The notes under the pieces were generated by a model. It ran no database searches. It was not told where the DNA came from and saw only the letters and a program-made list of their open reading frames with translations. The position numbers and the translations under genes are program-made. Shown here one piece after another: positions 1 through 9,911 of a stretch of DNA of 64,000 nucleotides; the stretch's first letter is position 1; each line of letters starts with the position of its first letter. Source of the stretch: Paracyclopina nana. Its lineage: Eukaryota > Arthropoda > Copepoda > Cyclopoida > Cyclopettidae. The stretch covers positions 15,996,001 to 16,060,000 of the forward strand of contig JAGUCH010000001.1 in assembly GCA_019096065.1 (NCBI GenBank). The letters are read 5' to 3'.

Positions 1-130
1 ACATGTAGAAAGCTGGTTTGCTGCTGCTGATGCCATCATCTACCAAAGGAGGAGAGTAGAAGGGGAATTTGCCATTCATTCCTCGAGCTGCGTCGTCTTG
101 CGAGCATATCATACGCGCTCGTGACGACAT
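1..130 (-). CDS. Partial exon of an unidentified gene, running off the left edge
   Basis: Reading the minus strand from 130 down to 1 gives 43 uninterrupted codons beginning MSSRARMICSQDDAARG and continuing with NGKFPFYSPPLVDDGISS up to the window edge. The ATG at 130 is immediately preceded by TGCAG, a possible splice acceptor, so this may be an internal exon rather than a start. The composition (polar residues, Pro-Phe-Tyr cluster) looks coding, but I do not recognise the protein. It lies downstream of the minus-strand cysteine-module gene (stop at 1028) and of a possible poly(A) signal at 592-597, so it is more likely a separate gene than a further exon of that one. Confidence 0.4.
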   Translation of the reverse strand, partial: MSSRARMICSQDDAARGMNGKFPFYSPPLVDDGISSSKPAFYM

Positions 131-1027
131 CTGCACGATTACCCCAGTGATTTCCTGGGGAATTATCCGAAAACGTGCGCTGCTCAGATGGTCGCTTCCT
201 AATACAGAAATGCACTTATTGGCAGCTTAAAAGCAAAGGCAGCATAAATCAACTTAGGCGGATATGTGAAACCCAAGTGAGCGCAAATCTGCGTAAAATG
301 CTAATCTAGCTGATATTGAGAAACCAGAGAAGAGTAGGAGAAGGGAAAACATTCCACGAAGTGGCTGCTGCTCAAATAGCTGGAACTTAACCTTTGCAGC
401 AGCCCACAACTACTTTCGAGTACCATGGTCGCTACTTGCAATGGAAGGCTGGTATGCCGTATAAATAGTTGCTTTCCGCAAAGCTCTCGAGATATAGTGG
501 CACTCCCGTTAGTTTCAGCAGGCCTTTGTTCATTAGCACAACGAGTTGTTGGAGGACAGCCGCAGTTTAAATGTGATTTTTTTTGGTTAACTTTATTTAG
601 CGCTAAATGAAGTTGTAGCAATAGTAGTACAAGAATTGATGATACTGATTTGACACGCAACAGGAGGAACGATATTTTGAAGGAAACAATTTTAATTCAT
701 TATTCTCAGTGTTGTTGCTGTAGCAGTAATAATGGGAGGATGGGCAGAAAACAAAAAAGAAAAATTGCCGTAAAATGCCAAAGGATGGTGAAGATTCTAT
801 GAAGAAGATTGATACTAGAAAAAGATTAATAATTCTCGTTTCTTCATCTGGTCCGGGAAGGGCTCAGAGGTGATAGCGAGGAAGGGGGCATCATTGCTAG
901 TAAAATATTTTGACAATATTACAGTGAACAATGGAAACTAGCCTAGTAGTTTTTGTTGTAGTAGTAGAAGTAATTTCATCATCACACAATTAAAAATGAA
1001 CACACTTTATCCCTATCAGCGAAGTTG
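131..1027. other. Downstream region of the cysteine-module gene; possible 3' UTR and one secreted-looking ORF
   Basis: This is mostly AT-rich non-coding DNA that should contain the 3' UTR of the minus-strand gene ending at 1028. A minus-strand open frame at 660-301 would give a 119-residue product whose first 20 residues (MRVKSVSSILVLLLLQLHLA) resemble a signal peptide. The rest has scattered cysteines but no recognised domain. It has no clear donor or acceptor tying it to the exon at 1-130, so I do not call it a gene. Confidence 0.4.
592..597 (-). terminator. Possible poly(A) signal of the cysteine-module gene
   Basis: The minus strand reads AATAAA here, about 430 nt past the stop codon of the gene at 1028-4241. 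No closer canonical hexamer was seen. The assignment is by position only. Confidence 0.3.
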
Positions 1028-4000
1028 TCAACTCTTCAACCTCGGAACCGTGGACACAGAGGCTGTGGAAACGGAGGCCGGGGTCATGGGGGCCTCGTTG
1101 GCCGGCTTGCTCATAGCCATGGACGATGGCAATTGCGGTGGGCCTGCAATGGACAAGCCACTCGGTGCTGACGGGCCCGAGGTCGGCCTCGTGAATTTGG
1201 ACAGCCTCTCTTGCGCGGTGATCAATTGCGACGCTTCGCTTTCCGGAGGCGGCGGAATTTGCATCCAATTGTATTGTCGCTTCTCGACGGGGATTCCGTA
1301 CTTTCCAGCCTCTATGAACTGACCTCGGAGGCTCTCGAAGCAGTCCAGGCAAACCGCCACCATTTCGCCATTTTCCATGGTTATGACACCTTTCCTCGGC
1401 TTGTGATGGCGCAAAAAGGGGAAATCCTGCAATTGAACAATGAACTTAACAATGAACGATGGCCTATTGCTGCTGCGATGAAACGATCTTGGCAAAACGC
1501 CCGATTCCTAAAACTGTCCATCACTTGCACAAGAAATTGAGGTCAACTACTCCCCAATCAGGCCAAAAAGAAGAAGAAGCTGATTTACTGGGAATTATAA
1601 TGAGGCTTTATCCGAGAGCGGGTTTTAGGGGAAAACCTGAATATTACCATGACACGAAGAGCACGAATTCGTTTTCGATACGTCAATATGCCGCAGACGT
1701 AGCAACGGTACTCGTGCAAGTTGTAGGTCCGGTCGTTGGGGTCAACGTAAGTCGCTGTCGTTCTGGCCTCGTTGTACTTGGCCCACTGGACCATGACGCT
1801 ATGGTAGCAGAACGTGCACACCAGAGCTGTTCCGTCCTCTCTAAGGGTTTCAGCCCGATTCTTAGGCACGTGCTTCTTCATGAAAGGAAAGTAGGGGGCC
1901 TTTTTCCCAGGGGCTGTGCTGTAGAGCATCCTCGAAAAGCTCAGCTCGGAGTGAAGGCCACAAAGAAAGCAGTAGAATGAACTCGAGTTGGCTGGGGGCT
2001 TGTGGGCCTCTATGCTGCTGTGGTCACCAGGAATTGAAATGTTCGGAGAGGATTGAGGCTGGAGAGGCTGAACGACGTGCACTTTGGGGCTGTGGGTGTC
2101 CGAGCGCGGCCTGGAGGCCGCCACGATAGAGGCCACGTACTTGTTCTCCGAGAGCTGCAGTTGGTTCGAGCTGGTCGATCGAGGCCTCGACATCTTATCG
2201 GGCGCCTCTATACTACGACCACTTTTGTGCGACCTCAGACTGGATGGCGTCGGAGGTCGGATAGTGTTACCATACAGTAAAGATCTTGGTCCTGCAGGAA
2301 TAAATAGAAAAGCCGTCGTTATATTCGACCTTCTCAATTGAGGAGTTTCCATTTTGAAAATGTACCTAAGGGGCTTTCGTAGACATAGGATCGATCATCA
2401 ACGGGAACTTGATCACGCTGATACACAGTCCACTGATTGATCAGGCTGGTGGTACAAACTTGACAAGCCCGGATGCGGCTATGCTTGTCGTCCTCGAGAT
2501 CACCAGAGTCTTCGGGCATGGGAAGCTCAGCCAGAAAGGGGAAGTATGGCAATCCCCCATGGGCCGAGGAGTGGAGAAACTTGAAGCTTCCAATGGAGAA
2601 CTTGCGGCGGCAGAGAGGACAAGTGATGTCAGCTGGCAGCGACTTTTCCTCCTCCTCAGCCTGGTTGTTGGACTGCTCGAAAAAGTCCCCGGGGTCCCTG
2701 GGGAGGGAGAAGGTATGGCTGTTACCCCTTCTCTTCTTGGGTGGCGGCTGATCTGCCTTGACACGTCCTTGGTGCTTCGTTTTAGTCGACTTGCAGCACG
2801 TAGCGCAGACCTTGAAAACGGCCAAAAACACACTTGTAAGCACATACTTGCATAGAAAATGATAATTATTGTTACCTGGACCATGCCTTGAGGTGATATG
2901 GGACTGGCACCAGGTGGCGGCTTTTGCGAGGCTATGAAAGGGTAGAAAGGCTCATTCTCGGAGTTGGGCCTGGAGTAGAGCAGGCGCAGGGAGGACGAGT
3001 GGTACTCGAGGGCGCAAATGTAGCATACGAAGGTGGTGAGGTCGACCAAAGGCACTTGGCGCTTGCGCAACAAGTAGTTGCGGTCCGCATGAGGCACTTC
3101 GTCGGCCTCGAAGGTGTACCATTGTGCCAGCAAGTGCTCGTGGCACTCGTCACACGTCTGAACGCGACCGGCGGCATCGATGGGCTTCGACCGCGGCGGC
3201 CTCGGGTGGACCATGAGGCTCTGGTAGAACGGCTCAGTCGGGATCATCTGCTTGACGAACGTGAAAGCGAGCGAGCCCCGCTTGAACTCGTCCCCGCAGA
3301 CGTAGCACACCTCGAAGGTGGCGTTCTTGTCCGGCAGGGTCAGATCCATGATATCAGTTGTGGCCGAGGCCACGGAGCCGGTCAGCATGTTGGTTGAGGC
3401 CGAACTGGCGGCCGAGGTGCCTTCAGAATGGTAGCTGGAGCTGTGGTGCGACAAGTGCGAGGCCACGGAGCTCCTGGACTTCATGTTCTCCCGGTCTCGG
3501 GATCCGGAGGATAAGTCCAGCGCTCCGGAGTCGGTTTCGGAGACATTCACCAGGGAAGATTCGCCACGATCACTCGAGAGCTATAGTTAAACATATTAAG
3601 CCAAAAAGCGTACTATGACGTCAATATAACCATAGTACCTGAATGAGGCTGCTTGGAGCCGAAGAGGCCGACTGGGGAGCAAGTGGCCTTCGAGACCAAG
3701 CAGAGCTCGAAGGACTTGAATGCGGGAGGGGCACAGGCGTGGCCAGAGGGGAGCCCGAGCTTCCCACCCCATTAGTGGCGACTGTCAACGGACTCGAGGA
3801 CTTGAGCAGTCGGTCGGCAGCGGCCTCGTAATGGTGTAACGGCAACGAAGTTGGGGCGCCCATGAGGCCTCGTTTCCGCGAGGTCATCGTCAGCCTCAGC
3901 TGGGACTCGGCAGGGGGGAAGGGCAGGCCCTCGGACCTCTTGACGTAGTAGACCCTCCTCTCGGTGGTCACGCCCCCTTTTTCGTACTCATCCCATTGCT

Positions 4001-4241
4001 TCATGAGCGAGGAGTAGCAGACGCGGCAGGACTTGGCGACGCCGCCCGGACTCGGCGGTCTGCACCCCAACGGAGGCTCGAGCGTGAGTAAAAACGGGAA
4101 ATGGGGCGTGCTGCTCGGGTTGCCCGCGGGTGGCTCGGGGTAGAGCGGGTAATCCGAGGGCACTTCGGCTCCGCACACAAAGCAGCAAATCCTCGGTGGG
4201 TAGAGCCCCGGTGGCGCTCCAGGACCGCGGAACAGTGACAT
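1028..4241 (-). CDS. Protein with six tandem double-CxxC (putative zinc-binding) modules
   Basis: Five exons read on the minus strand: 4241-3639, 3580-2876, 2810-2366, 2291-1648 and 1426-1028. All junctions are GT-AG and phases match, giving 931 residues. The protein carries six copies of a module built as CxxC, about 47 residues, CxxC. The cysteines are C20/C23-C72/C75, C293/C296-C344/C347, C387/C390-C438/C441, C500/C503-C552/C555, C692/C695-C743/C746 and C781/C784-C825/C828. Most modules share a Phe-Tyr-Pro-Phe-like core between the pairs (PFYPFI, PYFPFL, PYFPFM, HFPFL) and a Gln-Trp shortly after the second pair. Four cysteines per module suggest one zinc ion each. Between modules the chain is Ser/Pro-rich, with a basic KKRRG stretch near residue 462 that could be nuclear. 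I do not recognise the family or function. The divergent neighbour MCCC1 starts 922 bp away. Confidence 0.85.
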
Positions 4242-5163
4242 GTTTCAACAATTGGACTAAGCTGACGATTATTGGCTACCCAGCGTCCCGGAGAAGAGAC
4301 TTCATTACTTTTATGATTCACGAAAAAAAGCAATGATGATGACGACTTCTTCGTGCTTCTAGGCGAGAGCTAGCTGCAGCTACTACTTTTAGGAGGTCGG
4401 CTGCTGCTGCTGCCGCTGGTGCTGCTATTGCGACGGGACGATAAGTGCGACGACGACGACGATCTGGCCTCCTTCTTTCGTAAGCTGGATTTTCAGACGA
4501 ATTCTGTGGACTTTGGAGGCCAACGATGTCAGCTCGAAGTAGCACGATCCTGCTGAATTATCTCCGTCTTTTGAACTATATGCCTATATTTGGCTTGCTT
4601 TTTTCTACAAAAGTGAGTAAATATATTCCTTGATTTTGAATTTAGATATGACAATTAGTGAAAGCATACTGCTTTTCCAAGATGGTGAAAATGGGTAATT
4701 CGGCGGCCTGAGAAAAGAAAAACTGGCTCGGGCAAAGCGGTGCCAGCTTTTCCCAATTGGGTGAGGCTGTACCAGGTTGCGGCGAGATAAACAAAAATGT
4801 AATTTGCTCAAAGCGCCAAAACATTGCATTAGGTCGGCAGAGAATGTACAAGTGATAACGCTTTTGTCAGACCGAGACGCTTCAGACCAACAAGGCCAGG
4901 TCGGCTGGCTGAGATGGCGGACAGAAATAAACAAAGGCTCGAGGGGAGACGAGAAAATTTTCTAGTGAAATATTCAATTTTTCAATTTTTTTGTAAATGA
5001 GCAGTCGCCGATAATATTTCACGGCCGTATTAGTATTTTCAAGGCAGAAATTTCGACGTGTTAACTTGAGAACGTTTTTTGTCGACCCTTCAAAGTAAAC
5101 ATCAGTTTGACGAAAAATAAAAGTTAATAATCAGTAATCACAGATTTGTCGCCAAACAGCATC
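4242..5163. other. Divergent intergenic region between the cysteine-module gene and MCCC1
   Basis: The two genes start back to back here, so this 922-bp stretch should hold both promoters and 5' UTRs. I see a short CGA trinucleotide run near 4447-4461 and AT-rich sequence close to MCCC1, but no convincing TATA box or ORF. Open frames in this interval are short and have no family resemblance. Confidence 0.5.
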
Positions 5164-7251
5164 ATGTCACGCATTTCCAAGGTGAAGGCTAGTTTGAATT
5201 TGGCCTTTGAATATTTTACTTTAGCGTTTCACGCAGGTGTTAATCGCCAACAGGGGCGAAATCGCTTGTCGCATAATGCAAACTGCGAAGAAACTGGGAC
5301 TTCGGTCTGTTGCTGTATACAGTGAGGCTGACAGAAAAGCTAGACATGTGGCCATGGCCGACGAAGCTTTTCTCATTGGACCCCCACCATCCCAACAGAG
5401 TTACCTTAGGCAGGACACGATCCTCGATGTAGCAAAAAAGTGCGGAGCTCAAGCTATTCATCCTGGCTATGGTTTTCTGTCAGAAAATGTCGAGTTTGCA
5501 GAGCTGTGCTCGCAATCCGGAATCATCTTTGTGGGGCCACCACCCAACGCCATCAGAGATATGGGCATCAAATCCACCTCAAAAATCATCATGTCAAATG
5601 CCAATGTACCTGTCATTGGGTAGGCTGTGTTCATGCTCTTTTGAGTTGCTCTTGAAAACGCACTGTATTTTCTAGAGGCTATCATGGTGAAGACCAGAGC
5701 ATTGAGAGACTGAAATCGGAGGCCCAGAAAATCGGGTTTCCCGTCATGATCAAGGCTGTCCGAGGTGGGGGTGGCAAAGGCATGAGAATTGCATTGACCG
5801 ACGCAGAGTTTGAGGCTCAGTTAGAGTCCGCCAAAAGGGAGGCTATGAAGTCTTTTGGGGACGAAGTTATGCTTTTGGAAAAGTACGTCACCGACCCTCG
5901 CCACGTCGAGGTTCAGGTGTTTGGTGACCAGCATGGTAACTACGTTTACCTTTTCGAGCGCGACTGTTCTGTGCAGAGGAGGCATCAGAAAATCATCGAA
6001 GAAGCCCCAGCTCCAGGGATCAGCGAGGAAACACGAAGGCAATTGGGAGAAGCTGCGGTTCGAGCTGCAAAGGCTGTCAATTACGTGGGCGCAGGAACTG
6101 TTGAGTTTATCCTTGACAAGCACTCGCATGAGTTCTTCTTCATGGAAATGAATACTCGACTCCAAGTGGAGCACCCTGTCACAGAAATGATAACTGGCAC
6201 CGATCTAGTCGAATGGCAGCTTCGTGCGGCCTCTGGTGAAAAATTGCCCGTCACCCAGGATGACATCAAGCTCAACGGTTGGTCTTTTGAGGCAAGAATC
6301 TATGCTGAAGACCCGGACAACGGTTTTATGCCAGGTGCGGGTCCGTTGCTTCATTTGTCAACACCGAAGCCTCAACCTGATCTAGTTCGCATTGAAACGG
6401 GCGTTCGTCAAGGAGATGAAGTCTCAGTCCACTATGACCCCATGATTGCCAAGTTGGTCGTATGGGGTCCAGATCGTGAGTCAGCTCTCATGAGGCTTCA
6501 CGCGTGTCTTGCCGAGTATAACATTGATGGATTGGCAAACAACGTCAACTTCCTTATGGACCTAGCTTCGCATCCCGAATTCGTGAAGGGCAACGTTGAC
6601 ACCGATTTCATTCCGAGGCATTACGACGAATTGTTCCCCAAACGGGCCATTAGTGACCACCAGATTTGTGCTGCTGCTTTGGCTGTGATTCTGGGCGAGA
6701 ACTGTCAATTCCTCGGAGGTGCTGGCGTGGCGATCAACTCTAAGCTGTCCAGAAAGCTCGAGCTGACATTGAAGGACGGACGGGATGTCAAGTTGACCGT
6801 CATTTACTCTGGCAACAACGACTACGTCGTGCTCGTTGGCGACAAAAGTTACAACGTATCAGGAGCTATTAAAGACAACGACGAGCTAACTTGTTGCGTG
6901 AACGGAGAAATCAGTAAGCAACGCGTCATTCAAAGTCAAGACCGAATTAAGCTTTTTAGCAGAAGTCACGGAGCTGTCGAGTTCAGGCAAAAGATGCCCA
7001 AGTTTTTGTCTCATCAGCTTGGTGGTGGCAGCCTGGGAAATGCAGTCGCTCCCATGCCTGGTGTGGTTGAAAAGGTCTTCGTAAATGATGGCGACGACGT
7101 CAAAGCTGGGGATCCGCTTGTAGTCATGATTGCGATGAAAATGGAGTATGTCATTAAGGCTCCCAAGTCTGGCAAAGTGTCAAGCGTCTTGCATAAAGTG
7201 GGCGATTTCGTGAAAAAGGACACACCTCTAGTAAAGTTTGAGGAGGAATAG
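5164..7251 (+). CDS. MCCC1: 3-methylcrotonyl-CoA carboxylase alpha subunit (biotin-containing)
   Basis: Three exons, 5164-5181, 5237-5619 and 5676-7251, join to 658 residues with matched phases. The enzyme carboxylates 3-methylcrotonyl-CoA in mitochondrial leucine breakdown, together with MCCC2. The biotin carboxylase fold starts at [12 protein letters not shown] (about residue 7). The ATP loop RGGGGKGMR is near 163-171, and the active-site segment [15 protein letters not shown] is near 291. The biotinyl domain near the C-terminus has AMKME with the biotin-accepting lysine at 622. Similarity to animal MCCC1 runs through the whole chain, e.g. [21 protein letters not shown] and [20 protein letters not shown]. 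The start exon encodes only MSRISK before the domain, so no mitochondrial presequence is visible. The frame is open upstream to a stop at 5128 but offers no other ATG. A non-annotated 5' exon is possible. LENG1 follows 216 bp downstream on the same strand. Confidence 0.96.
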
Positions 7252-7467
7252 AGCTGTTAATCTATTGAAATATACTCAGAAAATATTATACAAGCGACAT
7301 GAACAATATTGTTCTAATACCTCGATATTTTTTATTTTTTCGATAGAGGGCGTTGTCAGGGTTCAGCTGATGATGTAAACAAAAAGCCAAAAAACAACAA
7401 AAAGAAATACGTCAAAACGTAACGCGTTAAAAGTGCTCTTCTCTTTGTTGCAGCTTGATTCTCCACG

Positions 7468-8538
7468 ATGAATATTTTGCCAAAGAAACGGTGAGTAAAG
7501 GCCCCTTGGCTCGCATAAATCTCAATAGAATGCACATAATCTTCTGTCTCTCGTTTCAGTTGGCATGTGCGCACCAAAGAAAATATTGCTCGAGTTCGTC
7601 GAGATGAAGCCAAGGCGGCTGAAGAGCTTCGCGAAACTGAACGGCGGATAAAGTTGGCGGAGGCTGAGGCCAGGATGTCGTTATTACGCGGCATGGCCTC
7701 TAATCGAATGTCAGATGAACAAAAATTGCTTTCGCCGCAAAAAGTGCAACCAGTTGAAAAGTCAGAGGCTTCTGTACCTAGCGTAATTGGGCATGTCAAC
7801 TTTTTTGAGGAACTTGAGGCCGGTGACACGACACCAGCCATCAATAAAGAGCGGGAGGCTGAGCAGAAAAAAGAGCAGGAAGAGTACGAGAAGAAAATCG
7901 GACTGTTGACTTACTTAGGACAAGACACCAACGAACTGACAGGCGAAAAATCCTGGTGGGAAAAAATTCCGGAAAGTCGTAAGCGAAAAGCCATTGAGGG
8001 AGACGACGAAGAGCAGCCCGAGGAGACGATTTCAAAACAGGACAGGTTTAAGGACTTGAGTGATCCTCTCAATACCATCAGGCAGTACTTGGGAACTGAG
8101 GGAGTTAGTGGCATCATCAAAAAGAAGAAGGATGAGACCAGCGGTAAAAGTATCAGCAGCAGCAGCAGTAATAAGAAGCACAAAAAGCACAAGAAGAAGT
8201 CCTCAAAGAAAAAGTCGAAGAAGAAGAAAAAGAAGCGATCTCGGTCATCATCGTCTGAGTCCTCAGAAACTCCACCGGCCCAAGAGGATAATGCGAAATT
8301 AGAACAATTAAGAAAGCTCCAAAAGTTAACCAAGTTAAGGGAAGAGAGACTACGGCGAGAAGAGCAGGAGCGAGCTCGAGCCAATCATGTGCTCTATGGT
8401 GTGCCACTGAAAGAGGAGAAAAAGCCTACTGATGAAAAAGAGCTCTTGGAATCGAAGCGGAAATATAACTCGCAATTCAACCCGCAAATTGCGAAGCAAA
8501 ACAAGCTTGATGCAAACCAGAAATATTGGCTAGAATAG
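7468..8538 (+). CDS. LENG1: LENG1-like protein (leukocyte receptor cluster member 1 homologue)
   Basis: Two exons, 7468-7490 and 7560-8538, give 333 residues starting [20 protein letters not shown], the hallmark N-terminus of the LENG1/Cir-N family. The N-terminal part is a charged helix (residues about 10-60). The middle is acidic, followed by a Lys/Ser/Arg-rich tract (about 205-250, many KK and RSRSSSS-like runs). The C-terminus has the family's YNSQFNPQIA motif. The human protein is shorter (264 residues); the extra length is mainly the low-complexity tract. LENG1 is known from spliceosome-associated preparations; its biochemical role is poorly defined. A pyrimidine-rich AG (CTCTTTGTTGCAG, ending 7453) lies 14 nt before the ATG and could be a cis or trans splice acceptor. 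The stop codon is 4 nt from the first in-frame ATG of CCS. Confidence 0.94.
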
Positions 8539-8542
8539 TAAA

Positions 8543-9911
8543 ATGACTGGCGGTTCTTTTTCCAGATCCGTAAAAATGGAGTCCACGTTCGAGCTGGCGG
8601 TGGAGATGACTTGCCAAAAGTGTGCAACCGATGTTTCAGCTCTCCTTTCCAAGTGTCCGGATGTGCAAAACTTTGAAGTGAACCTTGAGAAACAGTCGGT
8701 TTTAGTCACCACCTCTCTGCCATCTTCACGCCTAGTCAGACTAATCGAGAGCCAAGTTGGAAAACGGACCGTAATTATGGGCATCACAGGAAGCCAAAAA
8801 AGAGGCCATTTAGGGGCTGCAGTTGCCATGCTGGGAGGCCTCGTAGGAAGTGGAGCAATTCAGGTAAGCTATCACAGCATTTCTTAAATCGACGTCAAAC
8901 TTCATCTTTATTGGTGGAAATTTCCTTCTCCACATTATCACAGCCTAAGGCTCAATCAAAATGAAAATGTTCGCATTGGGAAAAATTCTCAGTGCCGAAA
9001 GAAAACCGATAAATCTATGACGTAATGCTTCTTGTTCCACGATATTAGGGAGTCATTCGATTTACCCAATTTGATGAAGACACGTGCATAATTGATGGCA
9101 CTCTAGATGGACTGAGTCCAGGCCAGCATGGGATTGCTGTGTACGAATGTGGCGATATCAGCGGTGGCTGCTCCACTATCGGGGGCCACTATAATCCGCG
9201 AAATGTGAGACATGGAAGTCCAGACGACAATGCGGAGCGTCGTCATGTCGGTGACCTTGGAAATGTGATAGCCAACGAGGAGGGCCGAGCTGAGTTCAAG
9301 TTTGCAGATAAACTTGTCAAAGTCAGTGACATTATTGGGAGGGCTGTGGCCGTGTCTTCTGACGCTGATGATATGGGAAAGGGCCCGTCTCCCTTATCTA
9401 CGGTACCAATATTGAATTTCATTGGCGAGCTGTCGGCGAAAATTATTTCTGTATGATTGATTTCTTTTTCTTTCATTTGAGAATGGTTCCCCTGGCTTTT
9501 CTGCAAGATTATGAAATAAGCTTATTTTTGTTGCTGTAGCGTTGGTTTTTTTAGCGAGTGGCTTTCTCCTCCTAACAACCGTTCTGTACGACACATTCTC
9601 CTCAGAGTGTGCCGAAAATTAGAAACTGTTTTCTTGTGTAGCCAATCCGGAAATTTGATTTGAGGCCATTTTCTGTGACTCAGCTTGATTCTTGCGAAAA
9701 AAAAGTTTTGCGAATAATTTTCCATTACTTCCAGGTAAATGGAAATTCGGGGCAACCCCTTTCATGTGGAATAATTGCTCGTTCTGCGGGAATTTTCGAA
9801 AACGCAAAAAGGTTTTGCGCATGTGATGGAGTCTCTTTGTGGGACGAACGTTCCAAGCCTCTTGTCGGACCTGAGAGGCAAAATTCCAAAAATGCCGATG
9901 AAAAACTCTGA
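8543..9911 (+). CDS. CCS: Copper chaperone for superoxide dismutase
   Basis: Three exons, 8543-8863, 9049-9402 and 9735-9911, give 283 residues, close to the 274 of human CCS. CCS delivers copper to SOD1 and forms its disulfide in the cytosol and mitochondrial intermembrane space. Domain 1 is an Atx1-like fold with the copper site MTCQKC (C24, C27). Domain 2 (about 108-240) is SOD-like, with GGHYNP, HVGDLGNV, DIIGR and NSGQPLSCGIIARSAG. Domain 3 has the CxC copper-transfer motif FCACDG (C253, C255). In domain 2 the SOD copper-ligand motif HVH is replaced (HGIAVYECGD), so a catalytic copper site is not expected. An ATG at 8576 (MESTFELAVEMTC) is an alternative start and sits 11 nt after TCTTTTTCCAG. 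If that AG is used as a trans-splice acceptor, translation would start at 8576 instead of 8543. Confidence 0.95.
8552..8565 (+). promoter_or_regulatory. Candidate trans-splice acceptor for CCS
   Basis: The sequence GGTTCTTTTTCCAG forms a pyrimidine tract ending in AG, 13 nt after the first possible CCS ATG and 10 nt before the second (8576). Its position 27 nt after the LENG1 stop is what a spliced-leader acceptor in an operon would look like. It could also be an ordinary acceptor for a cis-spliced 5' UTR. This is inferred from sequence only. Confidence 0.4.

Noticed and set aside
1459-1980. 173-codon plus-strand open frame
   Set aside because: It is the antisense of exon 4 of the minus-strand cysteine-module gene and has no family resemblance.
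2441-3550. Single uninterrupted 369-codon minus-strand frame
   Set aside because: Past the splice donor at 2875 it reads through an intron and then the wrong frame of exon 3; the spliced model keeps the CxxC modules in register.
9394-9506. Possible C-terminal continuation of CCS exon 2 (PILNFIGEL and on)
   Set aside because: A GTACC donor at 9403 joins in phase to the conserved NSGQPLSCGIIARSAG exon at 9735, which matches CCS.
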